The notes beneath the pieces were generated by a model, which was not told the origin of the DNA, searched no databases, and was given only the letters and a program-made list of their open reading frames with translations. This document shows, piece by piece, positions 9,016 through 19,429 of a DNA stretch of 64,000 nt. Origin of the DNA: Cellulomonas flavigena DSM 20109 (lineage in GTDB: Bacteria; Actinomycetota; Actinomycetes; Actinomycetales; Cellulomonadaceae); assembly GCF_000092865.1 (NCBI RefSeq), contig NC_014151.1:930001-994000 (forward strand), written 5' to 3'. The stretch's first letter is position 1. Every line of letters starts with the position of its first letter. The position numbers and the translations under genes were made by a program.

Positions 9016-10100
9016 GGCGCTGGCCGGTGCGGGCGCGGCTCGCGGTGCTGGTCGCGCTCGTGGCGACGGCCGCGGGGGTGGGCGTGCTGCTCGCGCAGTA
9101 CCTCGTGGTGGCGCACCTGCTGGACGCGCAGGTCCGCACCGTCGCGGTGGGCTCGGGGGACGTCACGGGCGTCGTGGTGGGGGTGCGGGACACCGTGCTG
9201 GGCGGGGCGCTCGCGTGGAGCCTGGCGATCGTCGGGGTGTGCGCACTGCTCGCGGCCGTCGCCGGCTGGTGGTCGGCGGGCCGCTCGCTGTCGCGGCTGC
9301 GCGACGTCACGCGGCTCGCGCGCGCGACGTCGGAGCGCGACCTCCACGCGCGGCTGGACCTGCCCGGACCCGACGACGAGATCAAGGAGCTGGGCGACAC
9401 GATCGACGCCATGCTCGCGCGGCTCCAGCGCGGCTTCGAGGACCGCGAGCGCTTCGTCGCCGACGCGTCGCACGAGCTGCGCACGCCGCTGGCCGCGACC
9501 CGCGCGGCGCTGGAGGCGCCGCTCGCGCAGGGGCGGTTCCCGGACGACGTCGTGCCGGACGTGCGGCGCGCGTTGGCGGCCAACGCGCGCAGCGCGGCGC
9601 TCGTGGCGGCGCTGCTCCAGCTCGCGCGCGGTGAGGTGGACCCGGTGGCCTGCGAGGTGGTGGACCTGGCGGGCACGGTCGAGGCGGTGCTCGACGGGTA
9701 CGCGGAGCGCGTCGCGGGGCGGGGCCTCGCGGTGACGGTCGACCTGGCGCCGTCGGTCGTGCGCGGCGACGAGACGCTGCTCGCGCGTGCTGTCGACAAC
9801 GTGCTCGACAACGCCACGCGGTACACCCCGGCGGGCGGGCGCGTGCGCGTGCGCGTGGGGACGACGGACGGGCGCGCGCGTCTCGACGTCGTCAACGACG
9901 GCCCCACCCTCACCCCGCAGGAGGCTGCGCGGCTGCTGGAGCCGTTCCACCGCGGGGGTGCCACGGGTGCGGGCGGGCACGGGCTGGGGCTGGCGATCGT
10001 CCGGAGCATCGCGGTGGGTCACCGCGGTGGTGCGGAGGTGGCCCCCGCCGGCCCCGGTGCCGTGCGCACGACCGTGACGCTGCCGCTCGCGGACCGCTGA
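9012..10100 (+). CDS. HAMP-domain sensor histidine kinase
   Basis: This 362-residue kinase partners the preceding OmpR-type regulator (GTGA overlap). Two membrane segments (about residues 8-30 and 62-85) bracket an extracytoplasmic loop of only about 30 residues. A HAMP linker follows, then HisKA with DASHELRTPLA (His154) and a HATPase with NVLDNATRYTP and HGLGLAIV. The tiny sensory loop argues for sensing at the membrane or through a partner; the adjacent divergent lipoprotein is one candidate. Start GTG 9012 places the first membrane segment near the N-terminus as expected. Confidence 0.93.
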   Translation: MRRWPVRARLAVLVALVATAAGVGVLLAQYLVVAHLLDAQVRTVAVGSGDVTGVVVGVRDTVLGGALAWSLAIVGVCALLAAVAGWWSAGRSLSRLRDVTRLARATSERDLHARLDLPGPDDEIKELGDTIDAMLARLQRGFEDRERFVADASHELRTPLAATRAALEAPLAQGRFPDDVVPDVRRALAANARSAALVAALLQLARGEVDPVACEVVDLAGTVEAVLDGYAERVAGRGLAVTVDLAPSVVRGDETLLARAVDNVLDNATRYTPAGGRVRVRVGTTDGRARLDVVNDGPTLTPQEAARLLEPFHRGGATGAGGHGLGLAIVRSIAVGHRGGAEVAPAGPGAVRTTVTLPLADR

Positions 10101-10181
10101 CGCCGCCGGGTCGCGGCTGTGGCAGTGTCGGGGGCAGGCGCGGGCCGTCGTCCGCGCACCGACGACCAGGAAGACGTACCG

Positions 10182-10976
10182 ATGACCGACGTGATCTCGT
10201 CCCGCTCGGACCCGCAGGTCCAGCGGATCGACGACCTCGTGCGCCGCCCGCGCGCGGCCACGAAGACCCTCCTCGTGGAGGACCCCGAACCACTGACGCA
10301 CGCGCTCGGCGCGGGTCTCGAGGTGCTCGGCGTGTACGCGCTCGAGGGTGCGGACGTGGGCCCCGGGCTGGGGGCCGCCGCCCGGACGCGCGGCGTCGCG
10401 ATCCAGGAGGTGGCGCCCGCGGTGTGGAACGAGCTGTTCCGCGGCGAGCGCAAGCCCGACGTCGTGGGCGTCGCGCGGACCCCGCGCCCGACCAGCCTCG
10501 CGGACCTCGCGGGCCGGCCGGGGGACGTCGTGGTGCTCGACGGCGTGCGGATCGTGGGCAACGTCGGCGCGGCGGTGCGCACGGCGTACGCGCTGGGCGC
10601 GGCGGGCGTCGTGCTGGTCGACAGCGACCTCGCGCACCCGCTGGACCGCCGCGTGGTGCGCGCGAGCCGCGGCTACGTCTTCTCGCTCCCGGTGGTGCTC
10701 GCCACGCGCGAGGAGGCCACCGCGGCGCTGCGGGAGCTCGACGTGCCGCTGGTGGCGTTCGAGGCGGCCGGCGAGCTCGGCACGGGGGACCTGGCGGCGC
10801 TGGGGGAGCGGCTCGCGCTGGTCTTCGGCAGCGAGAAGCGCGGGGCGTCGGCGGAGCTGACGGCCGGGGCGCGGACGGTGTCGATCCCGATGCGCACGGC
10901 CGCGGACTCGCTCAACGTGTCGGTGGCGGTCGGGATCGCGCTGGGGGCCCGGGCCGTGCGCAACCTCGCGTCCTGA
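10182..10976 (+). CDS. TsnR/NshR-like 23S rRNA 2'-O-methyltransferase (SpoU/TrmH fold)
   Basis: This 264-residue protein resembles, from memory, the thiopeptide-resistance methyltransferases TsnR and NshR over its whole length, not merely generic TrmH enzymes. Shared N-terminal features are SDPQVQRIDDL, KTLLVEDPEPLTHALGAG, a FRGERKPDVVGVARTPRP stretch and SRGYVFSLPVVL. SPOUT motif 1 is VRIVGNVGAAVRT (from about residue 122), motif 2 LVFGSEKRG and motif 3 VSIPMRTAADSLNVSVAVGIAL split across the C-terminus. Known members methylate A1067 of 23S rRNA and block thiostrepton binding; whether this one shares that target is inference. ATG 10182 is preferred to GTG 10119 because AGGAAG precedes it. 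An ABC-F/ArsR operon follows. Confidence 0.85.
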   Translation: MTDVISSRSDPQVQRIDDLVRRPRAATKTLLVEDPEPLTHALGAGLEVLGVYALEGADVGPGLGAAARTRGVAIQEVAPAVWNELFRGERKPDVVGVARTPRPTSLADLAGRPGDVVVLDGVRIVGNVGAAVRTAYALGAAGVVLVDSDLAHPLDRRVVRASRGYVFSLPVVLATREEATAALRELDVPLVAFEAAGELGTGDLAALGERLALVFGSEKRGASAELTAGARTVSIPMRTAADSLNVSVAVGIALGARAVRNLAS

Positions 10977-10993
10977 CGCGTCGCGCGGGGGCC

Positions 10994-11051
10994 TTGACGC
11001 GGTGACCACGACGGACAACACTTAAGCAATCGCCTAAGTGTTGTCCGTCGT
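10994..11051 (+). promoter_or_regulatory. Promoter with 17-bp inverted-repeat operator (ArsR-type)
   Basis: TTGACG at 10994-10999 is a near-consensus -35. A perfect inverted repeat with 17-base arms (11008-11024 and 11035-11051) and a 10-base centre covers the expected -10 and start of transcription. Its core reads CACTTAAGCAATCGCCTAAGTG, an AT-rich element unlike its surroundings. ArsR-family repressors bind such dyads over the promoter, and the third gene downstream encodes one. Repression of the SRPBCC/ABC-F/ArsR operon is the likely role. Confidence 0.75.
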
Positions 11052-11071
11052 CGCGTCCCCCGGAGGTCACC

Positions 11072-11545
11072 ATGAGCACCGTCGCCGCACCCCGCTCGGT
11101 CGTCCACTCGACCTTCGTCGTCGAGCGCGCGTTCGACGTCCCCGTCGCGCGCGTCTGGCAGGCCTTCGCCGACCCCGTGCAGAAGCACGAGTGGTTCGGC
11201 ACCAGCGACGCCTGGGACACCCTCGAGGACACCGACGACTTCCGCGTCGGCGGCACCGCCGTCAGCGAGGGCGAGTTCCACGGTGGTCCCCTCAGCCGCT
11301 ACGTGGCGACGTACACCGACATCGTCGACGAGCAGCGCGTCGTGCTCACGTACGACATGTGGCTCGACGGCGTACACATCTCCACGTCGGTGGCGACCTA
11401 CGAGCTCACCGCCGACGGCCCCGACCGCACCTCCCTGCGCTACACCGAGCAGGGCACCCACCTCGACGGCCTCGACGACCCGGCCGGCCGCGAGCAGGGC
11501 ATGCGCGGCATCTTCGACACCCTGGCGGCGTACCTGGCAGGCTGA
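11072..11545 (+). CDS. SRPBCC (AHSA1-type) ligand-binding domain protein
   Basis: This 157-residue cytoplasmic protein has the AHSA1/START-like fold pattern: VERAFDVPVARVWQAFADP at residues 17-35, a central beta-rich section with GGTAVSEGEFHGG, and a C-terminal helix MRGIFDTLAAYL. Proteins of this class bind hydrophobic ligands and are very often encoded next to an ArsR repressor. The start has GGAGG at 11061-11065. Here the ArsR partner is separated by an ABC-F gene, which is unusual. Ligand unknown. Confidence 0.88.
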   Translation: MSTVAAPRSVVHSTFVVERAFDVPVARVWQAFADPVQKHEWFGTSDAWDTLEDTDDFRVGGTAVSEGEFHGGPLSRYVATYTDIVDEQRVVLTYDMWLDGVHISTSVATYELTADGPDRTSLRYTEQGTHLDGLDDPAGREQGMRGIFDTLAAYLAG

Positions 11546-11552
11546 GGCCCTC

Positions 11553-13379
<1,827 letters not shown>

Positions 13380-13382
13380 GCC

Positions 13383-13733
13383 GTGACGCCGGGCGGGACG
13401 GTGCCGAGCGGCACCGCCGACCTCGACGCGCTGTTCCACGCGCTGTCCGATGCGACGCGCCGGGCGATCGTCGAGCGGCTCACGCACGGGGCCGCGTCGG
13501 TGAGCACGCTCGCGGAGCCGTTCGCGATGTCGCTGCCGTCGGTCGTGCAGCACCTGGGCGTGCTGGAGCGTGCGGGCGTCGTGGAGTCCGAGAAGACGGG
13601 CCGCGTGCGCACGTACCGCCTGGTGCCGGACGCCACGGCACCGGCGCGCGCGTGGCTGGGTCGGCACCGGCTGCCGGCGGAGCAGCGGCTGGACCGTCTC
13701 GCGGAGCACCTCGCCGGCGCGCCGGACGCCTGA
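13383..13733 (+). CDS. ArsR-family transcriptional repressor
   Basis: This 116-residue winged-helix protein has LFHALSDATRRAIVERL at residues 14-30, recognition helix SLPSVVQHLGVLERAGVV and wing EKTGRVRTYRL. It lacks the CxC or histidine pattern of metal sensors, which fits the AHSA1-associated, ligand-sensing ArsR subgroup. It is the last gene of the SRPBCC/ABC-F operon and probably autoregulates through the dyad at 11008-11051. GTG 13383 starts three bases after the ABC-F stop. Confidence 0.9.
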   Translation: MTPGGTVPSGTADLDALFHALSDATRRAIVERLTHGAASVSTLAEPFAMSLPSVVQHLGVLERAGVVESEKTGRVRTYRLVPDATAPARAWLGRHRLPAEQRLDRLAEHLAGAPDA

Positions 13734-13757
13734 CGCGGCGCACCCGTCGGGTCGTGG

Positions 13758-14951
13758 TCAGGCGGTGCGGCGCGGCAGCGCCCCTGCGGCGACGGTGTGC
13801 GTCCCCACCTGCAGCACGAGCAGGCCGAGGACCGCGAGCAACGGGCCCGTCCAGCCGCCCGACGCGGTGTGCAGCGCGCCCAGCACGCTCGGCGTCACCG
13901 CCGCCACCGAGTACCCCACGGTCTGCACCGTCGCGGACATCCGCCGCACGTCGGCCGGGGAACCCGCCGCCGCGGCAGCCACGGTGAACAGCAGGACGAA
14001 GTTCGCCCCCTGGGCGAGCCCCGCGAGCGTCGCCCACACCGCCCAGCCGCCCGGCGCGAGCAGCAGACCCACCGGCAGCGACAGCCAGCACGCCGCGACG
14101 CCCACGACCACGACCCGCGGCGGCACCCGGCGGGCGAGCACGAACGGCGCGAGCACGCTGCCCAGCACGCCGAGGACCTGGAACAGGGACGCCGCGGCGC
14201 CGGCGGCCGCGCGGCCCAGTCCCGCGTCGTCGTGCAGCACCGACGGCAGCCACGTCGTCGCGCCGTAGTACGACGACGCCTGCCCGACGAACGCCGCGCA
14301 CAGCAGCCAGGTCACGGGCCGGCGCAGCACGTGCACCGCGGGCCCGGTCGCGACCGTCCCGGGGACGCTCGTCGGCGCGGCGGGCGGCCCGTCCACGCCT
14401 GCGTGCACGCGCGCCCAGACGGCCAGCGCCACCACGGCCAGCGCGCCCCAGGACGCCAGCGCCCACCGCCACCCCATGAGCGACGCGAGCGGTGCGGTCC
14501 CGAGGGTCGTCAGTGCGGCCCCGGCGTTCATGACGGCCGAGAACAGCCCCATCGCACGCGGCACCTGCGTGGGGAAGTCACGTGCGACCACCGTCGGCAC
14601 GCCGACGTTGCCGACCGTGACCGCAGCGCCGATCACCAGCATCCCCGCGAACGCGCCCGGGACGCCGCCGAAGGACCGCAGCAGCGTCCCGGCGAGGATC
14701 GCCACCAGCGTGGCCGCCAGCATCCGCGTCGTCCCGGCTCGCGCGAGCGCGACCGCTGCCACCGGCGTGAGCGCCGCGAAGCAGAGCACGGGAACCCCGG
14801 TGAGCAGTCCCACGGCGGCGGGCGTCAGCGCCAGGTCGGCGCCGACGTCCTCCACGACGGGCGCGAGCGCGGTGATCGGCCCGCGCAGGTTGAGCGCGAC
14901 GAGCAGCAGCGCCGCCAGCAGGACCCCGCCGCGCGCGTGGCGGGCGGTCAC
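13758..14951 (-). CDS. MFS transporter, CynX/NimT family
   Basis: This 397-residue protein has about twelve hydrophobic segments. It opens LLVALNLRGPITALAPV, the first-helix signature of CynX/NimT-type (cyanate or 2-nitroimidazole) transporters. The substrate is not readable from sequence. GTG 14951 begins four bases after the stop of the MarR gene, so the two form an operon in which the regulator probably controls the transporter. It converges with the ArsR operon with a 24-base gap that holds no obvious hairpin. Confidence 0.87.
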   Translation of the reverse strand: MTARHARGGVLLAALLLVALNLRGPITALAPVVEDVGADLALTPAAVGLLTGVPVLCFAALTPVAAVALARAGTTRMLAATLVAILAGTLLRSFGGVPGAFAGMLVIGAAVTVGNVGVPTVVARDFPTQVPRAMGLFSAVMNAGAALTTLGTAPLASLMGWRWALASWGALAVVALAVWARVHAGVDGPPAAPTSVPGTVATGPAVHVLRRPVTWLLCAAFVGQASSYYGATTWLPSVLHDDAGLGRAAAGAAASLFQVLGVLGSVLAPFVLARRVPPRVVVVGVAACWLSLPVGLLLAPGGWAVWATLAGLAQGANFVLLFTVAAAAAGSPADVRRMSATVQTVGYSVAAVTPSVLGALHTASGGWTGPLLAVLGLLVLQVGTHTVAAGALPRRTA

Positions 14952-14955
14952 GCCG

Positions 14956-15474
14956 TCACGACGCGTCGAACAGGGTGAGCACGTCGCGCAGCAGCTCGGC
15001 GAGGCGCTCGCGGTCCGCCTCCGGCAGGTCGCCGATCAGGTCGCGCTCGACGGCGAGCAGGGCGCTGAACGCCTCGTCGACGCGTCGCAGGCCTGCGGGC
15101 GTCAGCTGCACGAGGACGCCGCGGCGGTCGTCCGGGGAGGGCATGCGCTCGACCAGTCCCTGCTCGGCGAGGCGGTCGATGCGGTTGGTCATGGTGCCGC
15201 TGGTGACCAGGGTCTGGGTGAGCAGCGCACCGGGGGACAGCCGGTAGGGCTCGCCGGCGCGGCGCAGCGCCGCGAGCACGTCGAACTCCCACGTCTCCAG
15301 GTCGTGCCGCGCGAACGTGGCGCGGCGCGCGAGGTCGAGGTGGCGCGCGAGCCGGCTGACGCGCGAGAGCACGGTCAGGGGCCGCACGTCCAGGTCCGGG
15401 CGCTCGCGCTGCCACGCGAGGACGATGCGGTCGACCTCGTCGCGGGGCGGGCGGCCGGTGTCGGTCTCGGCCAT
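14956..15474 (-). CDS. MarR-family transcriptional regulator
   Basis: This 172-residue regulator has a winged-helix core. ARHDLETWEFDVLAALRRAG begins around residue 60, recognition helix SGTMTNRIDRLAEQGLV follows, and the wing SPDDRRGVLVQLTPAG is the classic MarR signature. ATG 15474 (MAETD) is chosen over a longer upstream frame because the family starts here. It is the first gene of an operon with the MFS transporter and probably represses it in response to a phenolic or other small ligand. A short palindrome TCGACGTCGA (15489-15498) lies just upstream and may be its operator. Confidence 0.92.
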   Translation of the reverse strand: MAETDTGRPPRDEVDRIVLAWQRERPDLDVRPLTVLSRVSRLARHLDLARRATFARHDLETWEFDVLAALRRAGEPYRLSPGALLTQTLVTSGTMTNRIDRLAEQGLVERMPSPDDRRGVLVQLTPAGLRRVDEAFSALLAVERDLIGDLPEADRERLAELLRDVLTLFDAS

Positions 15475-15488
15475 GGGCGTCAGGTTAG

Positions 15489-15498
15489 TCGACGTCGA
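15489..15498. promoter_or_regulatory. Short palindrome upstream of marR-type gene
   Basis: TCGACGTCGA is a perfect 10-bp palindrome 15 bases upstream of the MarR start. Position fits an autoregulatory operator, but such short GC-rich palindromes arise often by chance here. Confidence 0.25.
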
Positions 15499-15628
15499 GA
15501 CGTTTCCAGGCGGTCCGACGCGGGCGAGCCGGGCCCAGGATGACGCGCGTGGCCTGCGACGATGCGCTGCGCGCGGTCGCAGCGGGTGAGATCGGGGCGC
15601 CGTGGGCACTTTGGGGGAGACTGGGCGC

Positions 15629-15634
15629 TACTGT
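15629..15634 (+). promoter_or_regulatory. Possible -10 of the SPFH operon
   Basis: TACTGT matches TAnnnT, 65 bases before GTG 15700. No good -35 is visible upstream at 17 bases (GCACTT). Confidence 0.35.
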
Positions 15635-15699
15635 GCCGCGTGTCAGGCCCCGGCCGGTCCACGGCCCGGGTCCGCAGCACCCTGAGCCGGAGGACCACC

Positions 15700-16878
15700 G
15701 TGGGATTCATCAAGGCATTCGCCGGGGCGATCGGCGGCACGCTCGCCGACCAGTGGAAGGACTTCCTCACGCCCCCGGACGGCCTCGCGCCGACGGCGGC
15801 GATCTTCCCCGCGGTGCCGCGCGGGCAGAACGCCGGCCGCGGGTCGAACACCAAGGCGTCCGAGAACATCATCACCAACGGCAGCCGCATCGTCGTGCCC
15901 GAGGGCGTCGCGCTGCTGACGTTCCAGGACGGGCAGCTCACGGGCCTCGTCGCCGAGCCCGGCGGGTACGAGTACCGCTCGGAGGACCCGAACTCACGGT
16001 CCGTGTTCGCGGGTGACGGCATCCTCGCGTCGACGGTCCTGACGTCCTGGGAGCGGTTCAAGTTCGGGGGCCGGCCCGGGTCGCAGCAGCTCGCGTTCTA
16101 CGTGAACCTCAAGGAGATCCCGAACAACCGGTTCGGCACCCAGTCGGAGATCTACTGGGACGACGCCTACCTCAACGCGCAGGTCGGGGCGGTCACGCGC
16201 GGCACGTACACGCTGAAGATCGTCGACCCCGTCCTGCTGGTCAAGGGCTTCGTGCCGCTGACGTACCTCACGCCCGGCGGCCCCGTGTTCGACTTCTCCG
16301 ACCTCGACAACCCGGCGGCCGGCCAGCTGTTCACCGAGGTCGTCAGCTCGCTCGCGGGCGCCTTCTCGCGCTACACCAACGACCCGTCGCAGGGGAACCG
16401 CATCACGCGGATCCAGAGCGACACGGTCGGCTTCGGCCTCGCGCTCGCGGGCGCGGTCGAGGAGGGCTACCAGTGGGTGTCGCAGCGGGGCCTGCAGATC
16501 GTCAAGGTCGCGATCGCCGCGATCGAGTACGACGAGGACACGCGCGCGCTGCTGTCCGACGTCAAGAAGGCCGACGCGCTCGGCGGTGCCCGCGGCAACT
16601 CCTTCCTGCAGCAGTCCGTGGCCCGCGGCATGCAGGCTGCCGGCGAGGGTGGGGGCGGCGCGGCCAACATGGCGGTGCTGGGCCTGGGCCTCAACGCGGC
16701 GAGCGGTGCGGCCGGAGCCCTCCAGCAGCCCGTGGGGCAGCCCGCCGCCGCGCCCGCGGCGGCGCCGGCCGCCGACGACCCGGTCGCCAAGCTCACGCAG
16801 CTCAAGCAGATGCTCGACCAGGGCCTCATCACGCAGGACGACTACGACGCCGCCAAGGCGAAGGCGCTCGGCCTGTAG
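15700..16878 (+). CDS. SPFH/Band 7 domain protein with C-terminal SHOCT-like motif (YdjI-like)
   Basis: This 392-residue protein resembles Bacillus YdjI and related virion-core-like SPFH proteins, which assemble at membranes during envelope stress. Residues 45-330 carry the SPFH core, including the early segment RIVVPEGVALLTFQDGQLTG and a repeated beta pattern. An alanine/proline-rich linker leads to a terminal SHOCT-like helix pair (LKQMLDQGLITQDDYDAAKAK). GTG 15700 is chosen because GGAGG lies at 15689-15693; the longer upstream frame is arginine-rich noise. A zinc-ribbon membrane protein follows two bases after the stop, as in the ydjFGHI operon (family knowledge), pointing to membrane stress or protein assembly. 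Confidence 0.85.
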   Translation: MGFIKAFAGAIGGTLADQWKDFLTPPDGLAPTAAIFPAVPRGQNAGRGSNTKASENIITNGSRIVVPEGVALLTFQDGQLTGLVAEPGGYEYRSEDPNSRSVFAGDGILASTVLTSWERFKFGGRPGSQQLAFYVNLKEIPNNRFGTQSEIYWDDAYLNAQVGAVTRGTYTLKIVDPVLLVKGFVPLTYLTPGGPVFDFSDLDNPAAGQLFTEVVSSLAGAFSRYTNDPSQGNRITRIQSDTVGFGLALAGAVEEGYQWVSQRGLQIVKVAIAAIEYDEDTRALLSDVKKADALGGARGNSFLQQSVARGMQAAGEGGGGAANMAVLGLGLNAASGAAGALQQPVGQPAAAPAAAPAADDPVAKLTQLKQMLDQGLITQDDYDAAKAKALGL

Positions 16879-16880
16879 GC

Positions 16881-18152
16881 ATGAGCGACGTCCACGCCCC
16901 GCAGGCCGGGGCCGAGGGGACGCCCGACCCGGGCACGGGGGCCACCCCCGCGCCCGGGTTCCCGGGCGTCGAGCCGCCGGACGGCCCCCGCGTCGTCAGC
17001 ACCGAGGGCGACCGCGGCGACGGCATCGTGCGCTGCGAGCGCTGCGGCGCCTCCGACGCGTCGCTCAACGTGGCGACCGGCATGCTGCGCTGCAACTTCT
17101 GCCGCCACGAGTGGCGCACGGAGAACGCGCTGGCGTCGTTCGACCTCGACGGCGCGATCGGCGACCTGCGCGGCGTCGTCGTGGGGTCCGGGACGGCCGC
17201 CGTCACGGCCGACCCGGCGGTGACGCTGAAGTGCACCGCGTGCGGTGCGGAGGTCGTCATCGAGGCCGGCGTGCAGGCGCGCTGCCACTGGTGCCGCAAC
17301 ACGCTGTCGCTCACCGAGCAGGTGCCCAACGGCGCCGTGCCGGACATGGTGCTGCCGTTCAGCGTGACCAAGGCCGACGCCGTGACGAGGGTCGCGGAGT
17401 TCGTCGGCAAGCGGAAGTTCTTCGCCCACCGGCAGTTCAAGGCGGAGTTCTCCCCCGAGAACGTCCTGGGCGTGTACCTGCCGTACATGGTCGTCGACGT
17501 CAACACGCGTGCGCGGCTCACCGGTGAGGGCGAGCACCAGACGCGCTCGTACACGGTGCAGGTGCGCAACGCCAAGGGCGAGACGCACAGCGAGCGGCGC
17601 TACGACGCCGACGTGTACGACGTGCGCCGCACGTTCGACCTGCACGTCGACGACCTGACGGTCGAGTCCTCGACCGAGCGGCTCGACCGGGACACGTCCC
17701 GCACGTCCAACAACGTGATCAACACGATCCTGCCGTTCGACGTCGAGAACAGCGTCCGCTACGACCCGCGCTACCTGCAGGGCTTCACCTCCGAGCGGCG
17801 TGACGTCGACGTCGACGGGCTGCGTGGCGCCGTGCACCAGCAGGTGCGCGACATCGCACGCTGGCGGGCCGACGAGACGATCGGCTTCTACGACCGCGGC
17901 GTGCGGTGGGACACCACCGACCTCGACGTGCAGGGCGAGCGCTGGGTCAGCGCCTACCTGCCGGTGTGGCTCTACAGCTACCTGCAGACGAGGAAGGACG
18001 GGTCGACCCTGCTGCACTACGTGGCCGTCAACGGCCGGACCGGGGAGACGATGGGCAGCGTGCCGCTGAACTGGCCGCGACTCCTGGCGGTGTCCGCCGT
18101 CGTCGAGGCGGTCGGCGCCGTGGCTGCGGCAGTCCTGTGGGTGCTCTCGTGA
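16881..18152 (+). CDS. Double zinc-ribbon, C-terminally anchored membrane protein (YdjG-like)
   Basis: This 423-residue protein has two zinc ribbons near the N-terminus. One has CERC and CNFC pairs (about residues 51-75), the other CTAC and CHWC pairs (about 118-139). A beta-rich central domain follows (about residues 150-380) with no recognised catalytic motif, then one C-terminal membrane helix of about 22 residues. A proline-rich stretch precedes the first ribbon. It sits between the SPFH gene and a small membrane-protein gene, so the three products probably form one membrane complex. The pairing of TFIIB-like ribbon and SPFH proteins recalls B. subtilis YdjG and YdjI. Confidence 0.82.
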   Translation: MSDVHAPQAGAEGTPDPGTGATPAPGFPGVEPPDGPRVVSTEGDRGDGIVRCERCGASDASLNVATGMLRCNFCRHEWRTENALASFDLDGAIGDLRGVVVGSGTAAVTADPAVTLKCTACGAEVVIEAGVQARCHWCRNTLSLTEQVPNGAVPDMVLPFSVTKADAVTRVAEFVGKRKFFAHRQFKAEFSPENVLGVYLPYMVVDVNTRARLTGEGEHQTRSYTVQVRNAKGETHSERRYDADVYDVRRTFDLHVDDLTVESSTERLDRDTSRTSNNVINTILPFDVENSVRYDPRYLQGFTSERRDVDVDGLRGAVHQQVRDIARWRADETIGFYDRGVRWDTTDLDVQGERWVSAYLPVWLYSYLQTRKDGSTLLHYVAVNGRTGETMGSVPLNWPRLLAVSAVVEAVGAVAAAVLWVLS

Positions 18153-18445
18153 CCGGCGTCGTCGCCCTGGACGTGCTCGCCGCCGCGGGCGACGTCCTGG
18201 CGAGCGCCGGCGGTGGCGAGGGTGACGGCAGGGGACTGGTCCTCCTGCTGCTGCTCGCCGGGCCGCTGTTCGCCGGGTGGCAGCACCTGCGCTACCGCAA
18301 CACCGACAAGCGGCACCACCACGAGTCGGAGACGCGCTCGCAGATGCAGGACGTGCAGGCGGACGACACCCTCACGGGTCGCCGCACGGGCCTGAAGAGC
18401 GCGCGGATGCAGGGCGCGAACAGCCGCAAGGTCACGACGCGCTGA
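18149..18445 (+). CDS. Small single-span membrane protein, unknown function
   Basis: This 98-residue protein starts at a GTG that overlaps the stop of the zinc-ribbon gene (GTGA). Residues 31-46 are a strongly hydrophobic leucine-rich span, followed by a basic tail with a histidine cluster (KRHHHE) and a polar C-terminus. I recognise no family. Tight coupling to the SPFH and zinc-ribbon genes suggests a third subunit of that complex. Confidence 0.7.
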   Translation: MTGVVALDVLAAAGDVLASAGGGEGDGRGLVLLLLLAGPLFAGWQHLRYRNTDKRHHHESETRSQMQDVQADDTLTGRRTGLKSARMQGANSRKVTTR

Positions 18446-18481
18446 CGCGGTCCGCCGCGCACCGACCGGCCGGGCGGCGCC

Positions 18482-19117
18482 CTAGGGGCTGGGTTGCGTC
18501 AGCTCCGGGCGCCGCTCGAGCCCCTCGAGCCCGTTCCACGCGAGGTTGACGAGGTGCGCGGCGACGTCCGCCTTGCGCGGGCTGCGCGCGTCGAGCCACC
18601 ACTGGCCGGTGAGCGCGACCATGCCGACGAGCATCTGCGCGTACATCGGCGCGGTCCTGGGGTCGAGGCCCTGCTTCTTGAACTGCGCGCCCAGGAGGTG
18701 CTCGACCTGCGACGCGACGTCGCCGATGAGCGAGGAGAACGTGCCGGTGGCCTGCGCGACCGGTGAGTCGCGCACGAGGATCCGGAACCCGTCCTCCGAC
18801 GCCTCGATGTACGACAGCAGTGCGAGCGCCGTGCGCTCGACCATGACCTTGGGGTGCCCACCCTGCTCGAGCGCGTCGGTCAGCGCACCGGTGAGGGCCT
18901 GGATCTCGCGGTCGACGACGACCGCGTAGACGCCCTCCTTGCCGCCGAAGTGCTCGTACACCACGGGCTTGGACACCTCGGCGCGGGCCGCGATCTCCTC
19001 GACCGAGGTGTTGTCGAACCCCTTCTCGGCGAAGAGCTTGCGCGAGACGTCCAGCAGCTGCGCGCGCCGCTGGGTGCCCGTCATGCGCGCGCGGGACCGC
19101 TTGGCGTCGGACGACAT
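18482..19117 (-). CDS. TetR-family transcriptional regulator
   Basis: This 211-residue regulator has an N-terminal helix-turn-helix (RRAQLLDVSRKLFAEKGF, then TSVEEIAARAEVSKPVVYEHF) and a helical ligand domain. ATG 19117 is chosen because the HTH begins within 15 residues. A CACAAT -10 sits six bases upstream, implying a leaderless transcript. Its position next to tRNA-Gln and not far from glmU matches the TetR gene seen near mfd and glmU in mycobacteria (from memory), so it belongs to the conserved backbone. Target unknown. Confidence 0.9.
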   Translation of the reverse strand: MSSDAKRSRARMTGTQRRAQLLDVSRKLFAEKGFDNTSVEEIAARAEVSKPVVYEHFGGKEGVYAVVVDREIQALTGALTDALEQGGHPKVMVERTALALLSYIEASEDGFRILVRDSPVAQATGTFSSLIGDVASQVEHLLGAQFKKQGLDPRTAPMYAQMLVGMVALTGQWWLDARSPRKADVAAHLVNLAWNGLEGLERRPELTQPSP

Positions 19118-19123
19118 CCGGCC

Positions 19124-19129
19124 ATTGTG
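19124..19129 (-). promoter_or_regulatory. Probable -10 of the TetR gene (leaderless)
   Basis: On the minus strand CACAAT is followed by six bases and then ATG 19117, so transcription would start at the initiation codon. No Shine-Dalgarno sequence is present, consistent with a leaderless message. Confidence 0.4.
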
Positions 19130-19190
19130 CCGTGCCGAGCCGCTGCGCAGCGACGACGCGGCGGGACGACCTGGCAGACTGGGGCGCCGG

Positions 19191-19262
19191 TCCGCCCTGG
19201 TGTAACGGCAGCACGCAGGCCTTTGGAGCCTTGCGGTCCAGGTTCGAATCCTGGGGGCGGAG
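19191..19262 (+). tRNA. tRNA-Gln (anticodon TTG)
   Basis: The acceptor arms TCCGCCC and GGGCGGA pair fully. The D arm is GTGT with GCAC, the anticodon loop is CTTTGGA with anticodon TTG, and the T arm is CCAGG-TTCGAAT-CCTGG. CCA is not encoded. The first anticodon-stem pair is a C/T mismatch in my alignment. There is no integrated element at its 3' end. Confidence 0.95.
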
Positions 19263-19429
19263 CCCCGCCGCGCGACTCCCGTGAGCGCCGCGTGAGGCGA
19301 ACGGGACGTCAGCCGTCCAGTTCGCTGCACAGGCGCTGCACAGGACGGGGTGACGCGGGGCGGCTAGCGTCGTGGGTCAGTCTCGCCGGCGTGGTCCGGT
19401 GGGGGCCGACGACGGGAGGCGGGCGACGC

